DNA of 64,000 nucleotides from Prochlorococcus marinus XMU1404 (GTDB taxonomy: Bacteria; Cyanobacteriota; Cyanobacteriia; PCC-6307; Cyanobiaceae): positions 124,001 to 188,000 of the forward strand of contig NZ_JAAORE010000002.1 of NCBI RefSeq assembly GCF_017696175.1. The letters run 5' to 3'. Below the pieces are notes generated by a model. It was given only the letters and a program-made list of their open reading frames with translations, searched no databases and was not told the origin of the DNA. Both the position numbers and the translations under genes were made by a program. Shown here piece by piece: positions 45,639 to 56,496 of the stretch (the first letter of the stretch is position 1; every line of letters begins with the position of its first letter).

Positions 45639-46810
45639 TAAAATTTGTCAATACATATTTGAATAAGTTCTAAAAATTTATCTATTTCTGACTTATTGTT
45701 TATTGAACCTAAAGTAACACGAATATTTGAATATAGTTCATCATCTTTTAAACCAATATTTTTAAGTGTAGAGCTAGGTTTCCCAGATGAGCTTGAACAA
45801 GCACTTCCACTACTTATGGCTATTTTATTTTCTGACATGAAATTAACAATCTTATATGCCCTTATAGGCTCAGATAGTTTATTTAATAATAGAAACGAAA
45901 TATGATTGGGAAGCCTGTAGTTAATGCTGCCCGTAATCTTTATGTGATTATTATCCTTAATCCTTAGTAAAAAATAATTTTTTAATTTATTAATATTATT
46001 AGAAGGAAATTTAGTTATGTAATCATATAATTTTATTTTTCCTTTAATATTCTTTAATGATTCATACATTCCAGCGATTAATGGCAAAGCTTGTGTACCT
46101 TGTCTAATTGAAAATTCCTGAGTAAGTGATATGTCTTTATTTTTTAAAATTTGTCTAGACTTTTCTTTTGTTAAAAGAATACCGATGCCTTTTGGACCTC
46201 CAAATTTATGAGCAGATAAACTTAAAAAATCACATTTAAGTTCTTTCCAACTGAATATTCCATTACTTAATATTTGCGTTCCATCTAAATGAAACATTAT
46301 ATTTAATTCTTCACATTTGGAACCTATAAATTGAACAGGTTGTATTGTCCCAATTTCACTTTGTCCCCAAATAATTGATACAAGCTTAGTTTCCTTGGTT
46401 AAAATTTTATCGATATTAGAAATATTTAAAATTCCTTCATTATTTACCTTCCATTCGAAAATATCCCAATTTTGTTTTCTTAGTCTATTAGCACAAATAG
46501 TTGTTGCTTGATGTTCAACATTAGAAATAACAACCTTACCATTTTTAAAGTTCTCATAAATATTATTAAATACAATATTTGTAGATTCCGAAGAACCAGA
46601 TGTAAAAATTATATCCTCTGGTTCTGCTTCAAAAATATAAGCAATTTTAGATCTAATTTTTTCGAGATATGTAGAGCATTTTATCCCTAGCTCATATGTG
46701 GATGATGGGTTATGCCAATAATTCCTATAAGTTGAATTTATTATATTCAGAACATTCTCAGATAATGGAGTTGTGGATGCATTATCTAAATAGATAAAAT
46801 TCTTTTCCAT
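45638..46810 (-). CDS. Cysteine desulfurase (NifS/IscS family)
   Basis: The 390-aa PLP enzyme has YLDNASTTPLSENVLN near residue 6, IIFTSGSSESTN near 66, LSAHKFGGPKGIGILLT near 197 with the PLP lysine, and the mobile-loop cysteine in ISSGSACSSSSGKPSST near 332. It moves sulfur from cysteine to Fe-S or thiolation machinery. It is the group I (IscS/NifS-like) type by its active-site loop. It abuts dapF. Confidence 0.88.
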   Translation of the reverse strand: MEKNFIYLDNASTTPLSENVLNIINSTYRNYWHNPSSTYELGIKCSTYLEKIRSKIAYIFEAEPEDIIFTSGSSESTNIVFNNIYENFKNGKVVISNVEHQATTICANRLRKQNWDIFEWKVNNEGILNISNIDKILTKETKLVSIIWGQSEIGTIQPVQFIGSKCEELNIMFHLDGTQILSNGIFSWKELKCDFLSLSAHKFGGPKGIGILLTKEKSRQILKNKDISLTQEFSIRQGTQALPLIAGMYESLKNIKGKIKLYDYITKFPSNNINKLKNYFLLRIKDNNHIKITGSINYRLPNHISFLLLNKLSEPIRAYKIVNFMSENKIAISSGSACSSSSGKPSSTLKNIGLKDDELYSNIRVTLGSINNKSEIDKFLELIQICIDKF

Positions 46811-47670
46811 TAATTTACTAACATTGATCCTGAGAAAACCTTTTTAGCATTACCGGTCATCATGACTTCACAATCGTCTTTTGACCAATCAATTTTGAGA
46901 TTACCTCCGGGTAAAGTTACTATGGTTTGTGGATTACAATGGCCTAATTTATAAGCTGCTACATGAATAGCACAGGCACCTGTTCCACAGGCTAATGTTG
47001 CTCCAGCACCTCTTTCCCATACTTTTACTTTGATATTATCTCTATTTAAAATTTGACAAAAATGAACATTAGTTTTTTCTGGAAATAATTCATTTTTTTC
47101 AAATATAGGCCCAAGTCTGGAAAGAATAATTGACTCTATGTCTTGAACAAAGAATATTAAATGAGGATTTCCCATTCCTACGGCATAACCTATATTATTA
47201 AAATTTTTCTCAACAAATTTATGCGAAGGAATTGAATTGATTTTTTTTTCAATTGTTGTTGGAATATTTTGACTATCTAAAATTGGAACTCCCATTTTTA
47301 CTGTAATTTCATCTTTTATGTATTTTGCAATTTTTAAACCTGCTTTAGTCTCAATTTTATATTCTATATTTTTATTATTCATTGAATCATTTACATGTAG
47401 ATACTCAACTAAACACCTAATTCCGTTTCCACACATTTGTGCTTCAGAACCATCAGAATTAAAGATTATCATTTTTGCATAATTATCTTCATTAGGTTCT
47501 TCTATAAAAATCACTCCATCTGCTCCAATACCAAATTGCCTGTTGCAAATTTTTTTTATATCAAAAAGTTTATGTGTCTTGTAATTTTTATATAAATCAT
47601 TTCCTCTAGAATCAATTACAACGAAATCATTTCCGTTACCTTGATATTTATCAAAAGTTATATTTTTCAT
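46810..47670 (-). CDS. dapF: Diaminopimelate epimerase
   Basis: The 286-aa protein has FDKYQGNGNDFVVIDSRG at the N-terminus, the first catalytic cysteine in AQMCGNGIRCLVEY near residue 80 and the second in TLACGTGACAIHVAAY near 231. It converts LL- to meso-diaminopimelate for lysine and peptidoglycan. Its length is normal. It shares its boundary with the cysteine desulfurase gene (stop/start overlap) and is divergent from leuS across a 107-bp gap. Confidence 0.95.
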   Translation of the reverse strand: MKNITFDKYQGNGNDFVVIDSRGNDLYKNYKTHKLFDIKKICNRQFGIGADGVIFIEEPNEDNYAKMIIFNSDGSEAQMCGNGIRCLVEYLHVNDSMNNKNIEYKIETKAGLKIAKYIKDEITVKMGVPILDSQNIPTTIEKKINSIPSHKFVEKNFNNIGYAVGMGNPHLIFFVQDIESIILSRLGPIFEKNELFPEKTNVHFCQILNRDNIKVKVWERGAGATLACGTGACAIHVAAYKLGHCNPQTIVTLPGGNLKIDWSKDDCEVMMTGNAKKVFSGSMLVN

Positions 47671-47777
47671 TTGTAGATAATATATTTTAAATTTTAATTA
47701 TAAATTATTCCTTTTAACAATCTATTTCTATTTTATACAATGGATATTAAAATAATAATTTAACAAATAAAAATTAA

Positions 47778-50348
47778 GTGATTTCTCCCGATAAACAATA
47801 TGAGGCTGATAATAATTTATATAATCCATCAGAAATAGAAAAAAAATGGCAATCAATATGGATAGAAAACAATTTATACAAAACCGATGAATTAACAGAG
47901 AATAGTGATAAATTTTATGCTTTATCAATGTTTCCCTATCCTTCAGGTAATCTTCATATGGGACATGTTAGAAATTATGTTATTACAGACTTAATAGCTC
48001 GGTTCCAAAGGTTTAAGGGCAAATCTGTTTTGCATCCAATGGGTTGGGACGCTTTTGGTTTGCCTGCTGAGAATGCAGCGATTGAAAGAGGAATTAGTCC
48101 CAGCGTCTGGACTAAAAAAAATATTTCTCATATGAAGTCACAATTAAAGCTTTTGGGACTATCAGTTGATTGGGAAAGGGAATTTGCAACTTGTGATGAA
48201 AATTATTATATTTGGACGCAATATCTATTTTTAGAATTATACGAGGCAGGTCTTGTATATCAAAATGAATCAGAAGTTAATTGGGATCCTATAGATAATA
48301 CTGTCTTAGCAAATGAACAAGTTGACTCGGAGGGTAAATCTTGGAGATCTGGGGCAGTAGTTGAAAAAAAATTATTAAAACAATGGTTTTTAAGGATTAC
48401 TAATTATGCAGATGAGTTATTAAAGGATTTAGAAAAATTAGATAACTGGCCAGAAAGAGTAAAAATAATGCAAGATAATTGGATTGGAAAGTCAATTGGT
48501 ACAAATATTAATTTCAATATCAATACAAATCAAGAAGAAAAAATAACTGTATTTACAACAAGGCCAGATACTTTATTTGGAGTTACTTATTTAGCAATTT
48601 CTGTTAATCATGCATTAATTAAAAATATTTCTGATCAAGAAACCATAAAAGATATAGAACATCTTAAACAAAATTTGAAAAATAATAAAAATAATGAACT
48701 TGAAAAAATTGGAATAAAAACCAGCTTAATAGCAATAAATCCAGTTAATTCTGAACCTATTCCTATTTGGGTGGCAAGTTATGTTCTCGATGAATACGGG
48801 ACAGGAGCTGTTATGGGAGTGCCTGCTCATGATCTAAGAGATTTTGAATTTGCTAAGAAAAATAATATTGATATTAAGCAGGTAATAATAAATGATAAAA
48901 GTGTACAAACTAAAGAACTTGATAAACCTTATGTGGAAAATGGATATCTTATTAATTCAAATCAATACGATGGTATAGAAAATACTATTGCTAAATTAAA
49001 AATTTCAGAGGAGGGAGTAAATAATGGATGGGCCGAAAATAAGGTTCAATATCGTCTAAGAGATTGGTTAATATCTAGACAAAGATATTGGGGATGTCCG
49101 ATACCCATAGTTAATTGCAAAAAATGTGGATCTGTTCCATTAAAGAAATCGGAATTACCTGTTTCCTTACCAAAAGATATAGAAATCTCGTCTAACAAGA
49201 TTAATGCTTTAGGTGATAATAATAATTGGATAAATACAACATGTCCAAAATGTGGAATAGCTGCAAGAAAAGAAACTGATACTATGGACACATTCATGTG
49301 CTCATCTTGGTATTTTTTAAGATATCCATCTTCAAAATGTTCAACTAAGCCATTTGAAAAGATGGAAATAAATAAGTGGTTGCCTGTAGATCAATATGTA
49401 GGAGGAGTGGAGCATGCCATATTGCATTTGTTATATGCAAGATTTTTTACTAAAGCCTTGCGAGATAATGAACTATTTGAAATTGATGAACCATTCAAAA
49501 AGCTACTAACTCAAGGAATGGTTCAGGCCGCAGCCTATAAAAACAATAAAACGGGTAAATATGTTTCTCCTTCCGATATTACTGACCTATCAAATCCTAC
49601 AGATCCAATTGACAATTCTAAACTTGAAGTTCTTTTCGAAAAGATGTCAAAGTCTAAATATAATGGAATAGATCCTGAATCAGTAATTAAAAAATATGGA
49701 GCAGATACAGCAAGAATGTTTATCTTATTTAAAGCACCACCAGAAAAAGATTTGGAATGGGGAGATACAGATGTTGAAGGACAATTTAGATTTTTAAGCA
49801 GGATTTGGAAGCTTTATATAAATTGTGCAAAAGATATAAATAGTAAAAGTAAGACCTATCCAGACAAAGAAAAATCTTTAATAAAGTCACTTAATATAGC
49901 TATAAAAGAAATCTCAAATGACATATTAAATAACCAATTTAATACTGCGATTTCAGAACTAATGAAGTTTTATAATTCATTATCAAATTCCATTAATGAG
50001 GTAAACAATAATCTTAAAAAAGAAGCTTTAAAAACATTTTGTATTTTGTTGGCTCCATTTGCTCCTCATATTGCTGAAGAAATATGGCATCTTATAGGAT
50101 TTAAAAATTCTGTGCATTTAGAAAAATGGCCTACTTTTAATGCCGAAGCACTAAAAGAAGATTCATATGAACTAGTAATACAAGTGAATGGAAAAGTTAG
50201 AGACAAAGTAAATATTAATAATGAAATGAATGAGGATCAAATTAAAGAATTGTCTCTTAAAAGACCTAACATTTTAAAATGGACTCAAGATAAGGAAATA
50301 AGAAAAATAATTATTGTTAAAGGAAAAATTATGAATATTGTTATTTAA
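47778..50348 (+). CDS. leuS: Leucyl-tRNA synthetase
   Basis: The 856-aa protein starts at GTG 47778. It has HIGH-type [19 protein letters not shown] near residue 50, a CP1 editing domain with [16 protein letters not shown] near 255, and zinc-ribbon cysteines near 430-495 (CKKCG and CPKCG). KMSKS appears in [15 protein letters not shown] near 620. The C-terminal anticodon-binding part is normal. It charges tRNA-Leu. It ends 4 bp into the convergent pgi gene. Confidence 0.95.
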   Translation: MISPDKQYEADNNLYNPSEIEKKWQSIWIENNLYKTDELTENSDKFYALSMFPYPSGNLHMGHVRNYVITDLIARFQRFKGKSVLHPMGWDAFGLPAENAAIERGISPSVWTKKNISHMKSQLKLLGLSVDWEREFATCDENYYIWTQYLFLELYEAGLVYQNESEVNWDPIDNTVLANEQVDSEGKSWRSGAVVEKKLLKQWFLRITNYADELLKDLEKLDNWPERVKIMQDNWIGKSIGTNINFNINTNQEEKITVFTTRPDTLFGVTYLAISVNHALIKNISDQETIKDIEHLKQNLKNNKNNELEKIGIKTSLIAINPVNSEPIPIWVASYVLDEYGTGAVMGVPAHDLRDFEFAKKNNIDIKQVIINDKSVQTKELDKPYVENGYLINSNQYDGIENTIAKLKISEEGVNNGWAENKVQYRLRDWLISRQRYWGCPIPIVNCKKCGSVPLKKSELPVSLPKDIEISSNKINALGDNNNWINTTCPKCGIAARKETDTMDTFMCSSWYFLRYPSSKCSTKPFEKMEINKWLPVDQYVGGVEHAILHLLYARFFTKALRDNELFEIDEPFKKLLTQGMVQAAAYKNNKTGKYVSPSDITDLSNPTDPIDNSKLEVLFEKMSKSKYNGIDPESVIKKYGADTARMFILFKAPPEKDLEWGDTDVEGQFRFLSRIWKLYINCAKDINSKSKTYPDKEKSLIKSLNIAIKEISNDILNNQFNTAISELMKFYNSLSNSINEVNNNLKKEALKTFCILLAPFAPHIAEEIWHLIGFKNSVHLEKWPTFNAEALKEDSYELVIQVNGKVRDKVNINNEMNEDQIKELSLKRPNILKWTQDKEIRKIIIVKGKIMNIVI

Positions 50349-51928
50349 GAATTTGTTTTTTGAATAACTAATGAATTTGGATTTGACCAATCGCCCTTAA
50401 CTAAATAATCATCATTACCGAAACACATTTCACGTAGTATGAAAAATATAGGTTCACTCACTGAATTATCAAATAATGATGTTATGTCATTTATAGAATA
50501 TTCACCTCCTTGGTCTAATAAATTACTTACTTTTTGTTGATACTCAATAATATTTGCTGCTGCTTTCTTCCCAGCTTCAACTCCGGGTTGATCATATGCA
50601 TTTATATTTACTAATTCAGCGTAGAAGGATACCGCCCTCTCAAATAAAGCGATTAAGGCACCTAGTGAAAAACAATTTAATTTTTCTAATGTGATAGTGA
50701 TACTTTGCCTGTCTTCACTAGAGAGTGCTGATCTGGTTCCTTGCAAAAAACCAGAAAGATATTCTTTAGGATTCTCTTTTTCTTCAAAAATATTAGTAGA
50801 TGGAGAGTCTAATAATTCAATAAAAATACAAAAGAAATTATCAATTCCATCTCTAAGTTGCTGAACATAAGCATGTTGATCTGTAGATCCTTTATTACCA
50901 AAAACGGAAATACCTTGATTAACTACTTCACCATTCCTATTAAATTTCTTACCTAATGATTCCATTACTAATTGCTGGAGATATTTACTAAATACCTGTA
51001 ACCTATCTCTATAAGGTAATACGACCATATCTCTCCTTCCAACGCCATCCCCGGTTAAATACCATGCAGATGATAATAATGCTGCGGGATTATTTATAAA
51101 ATCACTTGTACGTGTGGCTTCATCCATTAATGATGCACCTCTAATAAATTCAAATATATTTTCATTAATAAGAGCTAATGGTAGTAATCCCACAGAGCTT
51201 GTAATACTTGTTCTCCCTCCAACCCAATCTTGTAAATTAAATATTTGTAACCAACTTTCAGATGTGGCTTTTTTAAATAACTTACTATCTTTCATTGTTA
51301 TAGCTATAGCATTTGAATTCCATTCAATAGAATTATTTTCGCAATGACTTTTAATAATTTCCATAGCAATTCTAGGTTCAGGTGTGCCACCTGATTTGCT
51401 TACTACTACGAATAATGTTGTGGATAATTTTTCAGATAACTCTTCTAACTTTTCACTAATTAAAAAAGGATCAATATTATCTATATAAGAAAAATTTAAG
51501 CCTTTAGAGCACTTCTGCAGTGACTCTGTTATGAGTAATGGGCCTAAACCACTTCCACCAATTCCTATCCATAGAACATCTGTATAGTTATGATTATTCT
51601 TATTCTTAATATCCCCATTTAAAATTTGTTTTCCAAATTCAGAGATTTCATTAATATCTGCGCTAATTTCCTCGCCTATTTTGGAAGATGGAGAAATTGA
51701 TGGATTTCTAAGCCAATAATGTCCAACTTGTCTATTTTCATCAATATTTGAGATTGCACCATTTTCTAATTCTTTTATTGATGAAAAAACATTTATAAAT
51801 TTCTCTTCTAAATTTTTTATATCATTACTTGTGAAATTAATTTTGCTTATGTCTAACCAAATATTTAATTTTTTATCAAACCAAAGATAATTACAAAATT
51901 TATCCCAAGAGTTCAAATCTCCATTCAT
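50345..51928 (-). CDS. pgi: Glucose-6-phosphate isomerase
   Basis: The 527-aa protein has [20 protein letters not shown] near residue 120, [15 protein letters not shown] near 173, [18 protein letters not shown] near 237 and [19 protein letters not shown] near 348 with the catalytic His and nearby Gln. It interconverts glucose-6-P and fructose-6-P, linking the Calvin cycle, glycogen and the oxidative pentose phosphate path. It has the length of cyanobacterial Pgi. It is convergent with leuS. Confidence 0.93.
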   Translation of the reverse strand: MNGDLNSWDKFCNYLWFDKKLNIWLDISKINFTSNDIKNLEEKFINVFSSIKELENGAISNIDENRQVGHYWLRNPSISPSSKIGEEISADINEISEFGKQILNGDIKNKNNHNYTDVLWIGIGGSGLGPLLITESLQKCSKGLNFSYIDNIDPFLISEKLEELSEKLSTTLFVVVSKSGGTPEPRIAMEIIKSHCENNSIEWNSNAIAITMKDSKLFKKATSESWLQIFNLQDWVGGRTSITSSVGLLPLALINENIFEFIRGASLMDEATRTSDFINNPAALLSSAWYLTGDGVGRRDMVVLPYRDRLQVFSKYLQQLVMESLGKKFNRNGEVVNQGISVFGNKGSTDQHAYVQQLRDGIDNFFCIFIELLDSPSTNIFEEKENPKEYLSGFLQGTRSALSSEDRQSITITLEKLNCFSLGALIALFERAVSFYAELVNINAYDQPGVEAGKKAAANIIEYQQKVSNLLDQGGEYSINDITSLFDNSVSEPIFFILREMCFGNDDYLVKGDWSNPNSLVIQKTNS

Positions 51929-52079
51929 TTTATATATTTGTTTCCTTATATTTATATTTAATTATATCTATATGAATAGTACAAAGATTTGAATCATTTA
52001 AATTTGTTTAAATTTTTATCTTCAAATAAATATGTTTTTGAATATAAACAATTAAAGTAGAGGGTTTTTTTTATTTCAT

Positions 52080-52136
52080 ATGAATTTATCATTGGATAAA
52101 ATAAAAAACCATTGGATAAATCCTTTAATTACATAA
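52080..52136 (+). CDS. 18-aa frame over the purN start, leader or frameshifted N-terminus
   Basis: ATG at 52080 opens MNLSLDKIKNHWINPLIT and stops at TAA 52134-52136, inside purN in another frame. This may be a leader peptide. Alternatively, purN once began at this ATG and a single-base indel before about 52130 moved it out of frame. An 11-bp direct repeat lies in the same interval. Confidence 0.3.
   Translation: MNLSLDKIKNHWINPLIT
52090..52120. repeat. 11-bp direct repeat at the purN start
   Basis: CATTGGATAAA occurs at 52090-52100 and again at 52110-52120, offset by 20 bp. The second copy contains the TTG used as the purN start. A slipped-strand duplication would explain it and would also shift the reading frame, since 20 is not a multiple of three. 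Confidence 0.6.
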
Positions 52137-52768
52137 TTTCGCCTGAGATATCTGAATTTAGAAAATTCTCACCAAAATTAAAAATAGGTGTACTTGCTTC
52201 TGGTAAAGGAACAAATTTTCAGGAGTTAATTAATCTCTCTGAAAAAGGAGAATTAGATATAGATATAAAAGTTCTTATAACTAACAAAGATGATGCAGGT
52301 TGTATAAAAAGAGCTAAAAATTCAGAAATACCTTATAAAGTAATAAGAGCCAAAGACTTTTCGCAAAAAGAGCTGTTTGAATTAGAAATTATAAATACTT
52401 TAAATAGTTGCGAAGTTGAACTTGTTGTAATGGCTGGCTGGATGAAAATTGTCTCTCCCTTCTTTATAAATAAGTTTAAGAATAAAATTATAAATATTCA
52501 CCCATCATTACTTCCTGCTTATAAGGGTGGTTCTGCGATAAACGACTCTATATTAAATGGTTCAAAAATAACTGGTTGTTCAGTACATTTTGTTGATGAG
52601 GAGGTGGATAGTGGCTCTTTGATAATGCAAGCTGCATTGTCAATTAGAGATGATGACGATATTGAATCACTTTCCAAAAGAATACATATCCTCGAACATA
52701 AAATTTTGCCTCATTCTATCTCTAATGCTGGCTTTTTGATAAGAAGTAATTTTATGGAAAATTATTAG
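52112..52768 (+). CDS. purN: Phosphoribosylglycinamide formyltransferase
   Basis: The conserved part begins LKIGVLASGKGTNFQELI near residue 23. It also has CEVELVVMAGWMKIV near 109, IINIHPSLLPAYKGG near 129 with the catalytic His and Pro pattern, and GCSVHFVDEEVDSGSLI near 153 with the catalytic Asp. It formylates GAR using 10-formyl-THF in purine synthesis. The only start in frame is TTG 52112, after a TAA at 52097. The ~22-residue N-terminal tail is longer than in E. coli PurN but fits cyanobacterial forms. It overlaps argC convergently by 17 bp. Confidence 0.9.
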   Translation: MDKSFNYIISPEISEFRKFSPKLKIGVLASGKGTNFQELINLSEKGELDIDIKVLITNKDDAGCIKRAKNSEIPYKVIRAKDFSQKELFELEIINTLNSCEVELVVMAGWMKIVSPFFINKFKNKIINIHPSLLPAYKGGSAINDSILNGSKITGCSVHFVDEEVDSGSLIMQAALSIRDDDDIESLSKRIHILEHKILPHSISNAGFLIRSNFMENY

Positions 52769-53807
52769 TTAACTCAAGACCATCATCCATTGAATATCCA
52801 CTCATAATATTTAAGTTTTGAATTGCTTGCCCAGTCTGTCCTTTTAACAAATTATCAATTACAGATAAAATAATAATCTTTCCATTTCGAATGTCAACCT
52901 TAACAGAAATGATAATTTGGTTGGTATTTTTAACCCATTTTGTAGATGGGAATGTATCAATAGCTAATACTTTAATATTTTTGAAATTTCTGTAATAATT
53001 ATCCAAAAGAATTCTACAATCATCAGAAGTTAATCCTGGATCTCTTAATCTTGCATATATAGTGGAATGCATCCCTCTCGATATTGGAACCAAATGAGGA
53101 GTAAAAAGCAGTTCTATTTTATTTCCAGAAATTAAAGATGCTACTTGCTCGATCTCTGAGGTATGTCTATGGTTTATCAATCCATATGCTGATAGACCTT
53201 CTCCACATTCTGATAAGAGTAACTTTTGGTTAGGTTCTCGACCACCTCCAGAAGTTCCGCTTTTAGAATCAATCACTATTCCATCATTTTCAATAATTCC
53301 TTGCGAAAGATAAGGAGCTAGTGGAATAAGAGCAGATGTTGGATAACATCCTGGACATGCAATTAATCTACCTTTTGAAATCGCTTCTTTGTTTATTTCA
53401 GGAAGACCGTAGACTGCCTCTTTACATAAATCTTCATCATTCCTTTTATAAATAGCAGCTTCTTTGGAATATACTCTTTTCCATTGATCTAAGGACTTAT
53501 ATCTGTAATCAGCAGATAAATCAATAACTTTAACTCCTCTATCTAATAATTTTCTTGTCAATGTAGAAGAAAGGCCATTTGGTAAGCAAAGCAAAGCAAT
53601 ATCTGAATTTTTTGAAATATTATCAACTGAAATTTCCTCTATAAGAGGATCATTATCTAGATAAATAAAAGGGAAATTATCATTCCACTTTGATCCAGAT
53701 GTTTTATTACCTCCTAAATATGTAATTTTGTAGTTTTTATTTTTCTTTAAAAGATTTACCGCTTGAATACCGCCGTAACCAGTAGCACCTACTATTGCAA
53801 CATTCAT
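52752..53807 (-). CDS. argC: N-acetyl-gamma-glutamyl-phosphate reductase
   Basis: The 351-aa protein has the nucleotide-binding VAIVGATGYGGIQAVNLL at residues 3-20, the active-site cysteine in LIACPGCYPTSALIPLA near residue 152, GTSGGGREPNQK near 184, and FTPHLVPISRGMHSTIY near 235. It reduces N-acetylglutamyl phosphate in arginine synthesis. The length is normal. It is divergent from ribBA with a 76-bp gap. Confidence 0.95.
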   Translation of the reverse strand: MNVAIVGATGYGGIQAVNLLKKNKNYKITYLGGNKTSGSKWNDNFPFIYLDNDPLIEEISVDNISKNSDIALLCLPNGLSSTLTRKLLDRGVKVIDLSADYRYKSLDQWKRVYSKEAAIYKRNDEDLCKEAVYGLPEINKEAISKGRLIACPGCYPTSALIPLAPYLSQGIIENDGIVIDSKSGTSGGGREPNQKLLLSECGEGLSAYGLINHRHTSEIEQVASLISGNKIELLFTPHLVPISRGMHSTIYARLRDPGLTSDDCRILLDNYYRNFKNIKVLAIDTFPSTKWVKNTNQIIISVKVDIRNGKIIILSVIDNLLKGQTGQAIQNLNIMSGYSMDDGLELTNNFP

Positions 53808-53883
53808 TTCTTTGAATTGGCAGACTTTGAGATAGGATTGTAAAGTGTTGAATTTAAGGTAACTAAAACACTATTTTTCTATA

Positions 53884-55620
53884 TTGATAGGAATAATGAA
53901 AGAAACAAGTCCCAAATCAAATAATGGAACAATTTTGGATATAAATGAATCTTTTAAAATTGATTTTGATCCTATCAGCGATGCATTGGCAGCGATAAGG
54001 AATGGTGAGTGCATAATTGTGGTTGATGATGAAAGAAGAGAAAATGAAGGAGATTTAATTTGTGCGGCTCAGTTTGCAACTCCTCAGCAAATAAATTTTA
54101 TGGCTACTGAGGGACGTGGTCTCATATGCCTAGCTATGCAAGGTGAGAAACTTGACTCTTTAGATTTACCTTTAATGGTAGATAGAAATACAGATAAAAA
54201 TCAAACAGCTTTTACTATATCAATTGATGCTGGACCTGAAAATAACGTTTCTACTGGAATTTCAGCTGAAGATAGGGCTAAGACAATTCAAGTTGCTATA
54301 AATCCAAATACAAAACCTGAAGATTTACGGAGGCCAGGACATATTTTTCCATTAAGAGCTAAAAAAGGTGGAGTTTTAAAAAGGGCCGGTCATACCGAAG
54401 CAGCGGTAGATATTGCTGCAATGTCAGGTCTTTATCCCGCAGGAGTGATTTGTGAAATACAAAATCCTGACGGTTCCATGTCAAGACTTCCTCAACTTAA
54501 AGAATATGCAAATCAGTGGGGAATGAAATTAATATCAATAGCTGATTTAATAAGTTATCGTTTTCAAACTGAAAGATTTGTATTTAGAAAATCCGATGCT
54601 GTACTTCCAAGTATTTTTGGTAATTTCAAAGCTTATGGATATGTTAACGAACTTGATGGTTCAGAGCACGTTGCATTAGTTAAACAAAAATCATCAAAAT
54701 TAAGCGAACCTGTACTAGTAAGAATGCATTCAGAGTGCTTAACTGGCGATGCTTTTGGATCATTACGATGCGATTGTAGACCCCAGTTAGAGGCTGCTTT
54801 ATCAAGGATAGAAAAGGAGGAAGAGGGAGTTGTTGTTTACTTGAGACAAGAAGGTAGAGGTATTGGTCTTATAAATAAATTAAAAGCTTATAGTTTACAG
54901 GACGGTGGATTAGACACTGTAGAAGCTAATGAAAAGTTAGGTTTTCCAGCTGATCTAAGAAATTATGGAGTTGGAGCACAGATATTAACCGATTTAGGCA
55001 TAAAAAAACTAAAATTACTTACAAATAATCCTAGAAAGATTGCTGGATTAGGTGGTTATGGAATAGAGGTTATTGAGAGAGTTCCATTAGTAATTTGTCC
55101 AAACGATAATAATGCTGAATATTTGAGTGTAAAAAAAATGAAGTTAGGTCACATGATTGATGAAGATAATCCTAATTCCAGGAATATCGATCCATTTATA
55201 TCAATTTTTCTTGACGGAAAATATAAATCTATTGATCTAGTTCCAATAAAAAATGACGTTATTAAATTCTGTAGTGATAAGAAAATTAATATTAAACTAG
55301 AAAGTACTCCAAGATTATTAGCTTTTTGGAATCGACCAAAATTAGTTTGGCGAATTTTGCATGATCAGAATAGAACCAATTCCAACATTACTGATGAAGA
55401 AATAAAGAATATAGAATTATTTATTCAGTTTTTATCCAATTATGAAGATAGTACAAAGATTGGAATTATTGTTTCTAGAAACATTGAACAGGCATTACAT
55501 CCAAAAAGTAGCATCAAATTAATCAATACTAAATTTACTATTAATAATGAAATCTTATATTCTTCTACAAGAAAATTTAATCTAGATAAAGAGACATTTA
55601 GTATTGTTTTTGAAGACTAA
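53884..55620 (+). CDS. ribBA: RibBA: DHBP synthase / GTP cyclohydrolase II with C-terminal extension
   Basis: A 578-aa fusion. The N-terminal RibB domain has VDDERRENEGDLICAAQ near residue 47 and LRRPGHIFPLRAKKGG near 155. The C-terminal RibA domain has MHSECLTGDAFGSLRCDC near 280 with the zinc cysteines, and EGRGIGLINKLKAY near 322. A further ~140 residues with no known catalytic motif follow, an extension seen in cyanobacterial RibBA. The two activities supply the four-carbon unit and the pyrimidine ring for riboflavin. Start: first ATG, with another ATG five codons in. Confidence 0.93.
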   Translation: MIGIMKETSPKSNNGTILDINESFKIDFDPISDALAAIRNGECIIVVDDERRENEGDLICAAQFATPQQINFMATEGRGLICLAMQGEKLDSLDLPLMVDRNTDKNQTAFTISIDAGPENNVSTGISAEDRAKTIQVAINPNTKPEDLRRPGHIFPLRAKKGGVLKRAGHTEAAVDIAAMSGLYPAGVICEIQNPDGSMSRLPQLKEYANQWGMKLISIADLISYRFQTERFVFRKSDAVLPSIFGNFKAYGYVNELDGSEHVALVKQKSSKLSEPVLVRMHSECLTGDAFGSLRCDCRPQLEAALSRIEKEEEGVVVYLRQEGRGIGLINKLKAYSLQDGGLDTVEANEKLGFPADLRNYGVGAQILTDLGIKKLKLLTNNPRKIAGLGGYGIEVIERVPLVICPNDNNAEYLSVKKMKLGHMIDEDNPNSRNIDPFISIFLDGKYKSIDLVPIKNDVIKFCSDKKINIKLESTPRLLAFWNRPKLVWRILHDQNRTNSNITDEEIKNIELFIQFLSNYEDSTKIGIIVSRNIEQALHPKSSIKLINTKFTINNEILYSSTRKFNLDKETFSIVFED

Positions 55621-55624
55621 ATTA

Positions 55625-56062
55625 CTATTTTAAAGTTGCTTTTAAAATTTTGGAACCATTAGTAAGCTTTAGAACTACATCCATATCGTCAGTCTTACCA
55701 AAAACAGTATGAACTCCATCGAGATGAGGCTGTTGTTCATAGACTATGAAAAACTGACTACCACCTGTATCCTTTCCTGCATGAGCCATAGAAAGTGAGC
55801 CTTTAAGATGTTTATTGGAATTAATTTCACATTTAATATTATATCCAGGACCTCCAGTTCCAGGCATACCAGATGCTCCGTCACGAGTATTAGGACATCC
55901 ACCTTGGGCCATAAAACCAGGAATAACTCTGTGAAAAGCTAGTCCGTCATAAAAACCATTACTAATCAATTTAGTAAAGTTGTTGACGGTATTTGGGGCG
56001 TCTTCAGAGAAAAATTCAATATTAATGTTCCCAACTTCTGTTTCAAATAATGCAGTTGTCAT
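55625..56062 (-). CDS. ppiB: Cyclophilin-type peptidyl-prolyl isomerase
   Basis: The 145-aa protein has [20 protein letters not shown], then [20 protein letters not shown] near residue 38 with the catalytic arginine, [23 protein letters not shown] (in parts) near 96-118. It is cytoplasmic (no signal peptide) and isomerises Xaa-Pro bonds. It is convergent with ribBA, 4 bp apart. The length is close to the E. coli PpiB. Confidence 0.93.
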   Translation of the reverse strand: MTTALFETEVGNINIEFFSEDAPNTVNNFTKLISNGFYDGLAFHRVIPGFMAQGGCPNTRDGASGMPGTGGPGYNIKCEINSNKHLKGSLSMAHAGKDTGGSQFFIVYEQQPHLDGVHTVFGKTDDMDVVLKLTNGSKILKATLK

Positions 56063-56100
56063 TTTTTATTTGTTTAATAATAATTCTGATATTTTAATAG

Positions 56101-56478
56101 CTAAAGCAACTTTTCAAGGTTTTCTTTAATGGTATTTATATCAATGTTATTATTATTTTTGTCTTCCTCCCAATTTTCAACTTCTAGGTTTTTCTGGGGT
56201 GGTGAAATTAACAACCTATCTTCTGCGGTTTTAGGTACAAAATTTTTTTCTACTAATTTGCATTCATAATCTAATTTATTGCAGAAATCTTTAATTTCCT
56301 CAATGTTGATCATTTCAACTGTTGGCAAAGGAAAATCTTGAGCTTCTAGTAGACCACAATATCTCGTTGCATCATCCTTATCTTCAAACATAAGAACAAT
56401 GGTCCTTCCTTTAAGTTCTATTGAATGAATTCCTTCCTTATCTGTTCCTGAATTATATAGAAGAACAAATATGTTCAT
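56101..56478 (-). CDS. DUF3110 family protein
   Basis: The 125-aa protein begins MNIFVLLYNSGTDKEGIHSI, with VLMFEDKDDATRYCGLLEAQ near residue 29 and DFPLPTVEMINIEEIKDFC near 48, fitting DUF3110, a family specific to oxygenic phototrophs. It has several cysteines and a polar C-terminal tail. The function is unknown. It sits 18 bp after dnaJ on the same strand, so it may be the last gene of a dnaK-dnaJ operon. Confidence 0.8.
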   Translation of the reverse strand: MNIFVLLYNSGTDKEGIHSIELKGRTIVLMFEDKDDATRYCGLLEAQDFPLPTVEMINIEEIKDFCNKLDYECKLVEKNFVPKTAEDRLLISPPQKNLEVENWEEDKNNNNIDINTIKENLEKLL

Positions 56479-56496
56479 AAGTATCGTTTTTTCTAT

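Noticed and set aside
47728-47928. Hydrophobic 66-aa frame on the minus strand over the leuS start
   Set aside because: It lies opposite the conserved leuS N-terminus and has no recognisable domain; it is a shadow frame.
50340-50352. Frameshift suspected where leuS and pgi overlap
   Set aside because: Both proteins have normal C-termini; a 4-bp convergent overlap is ordinary in this compact genome.
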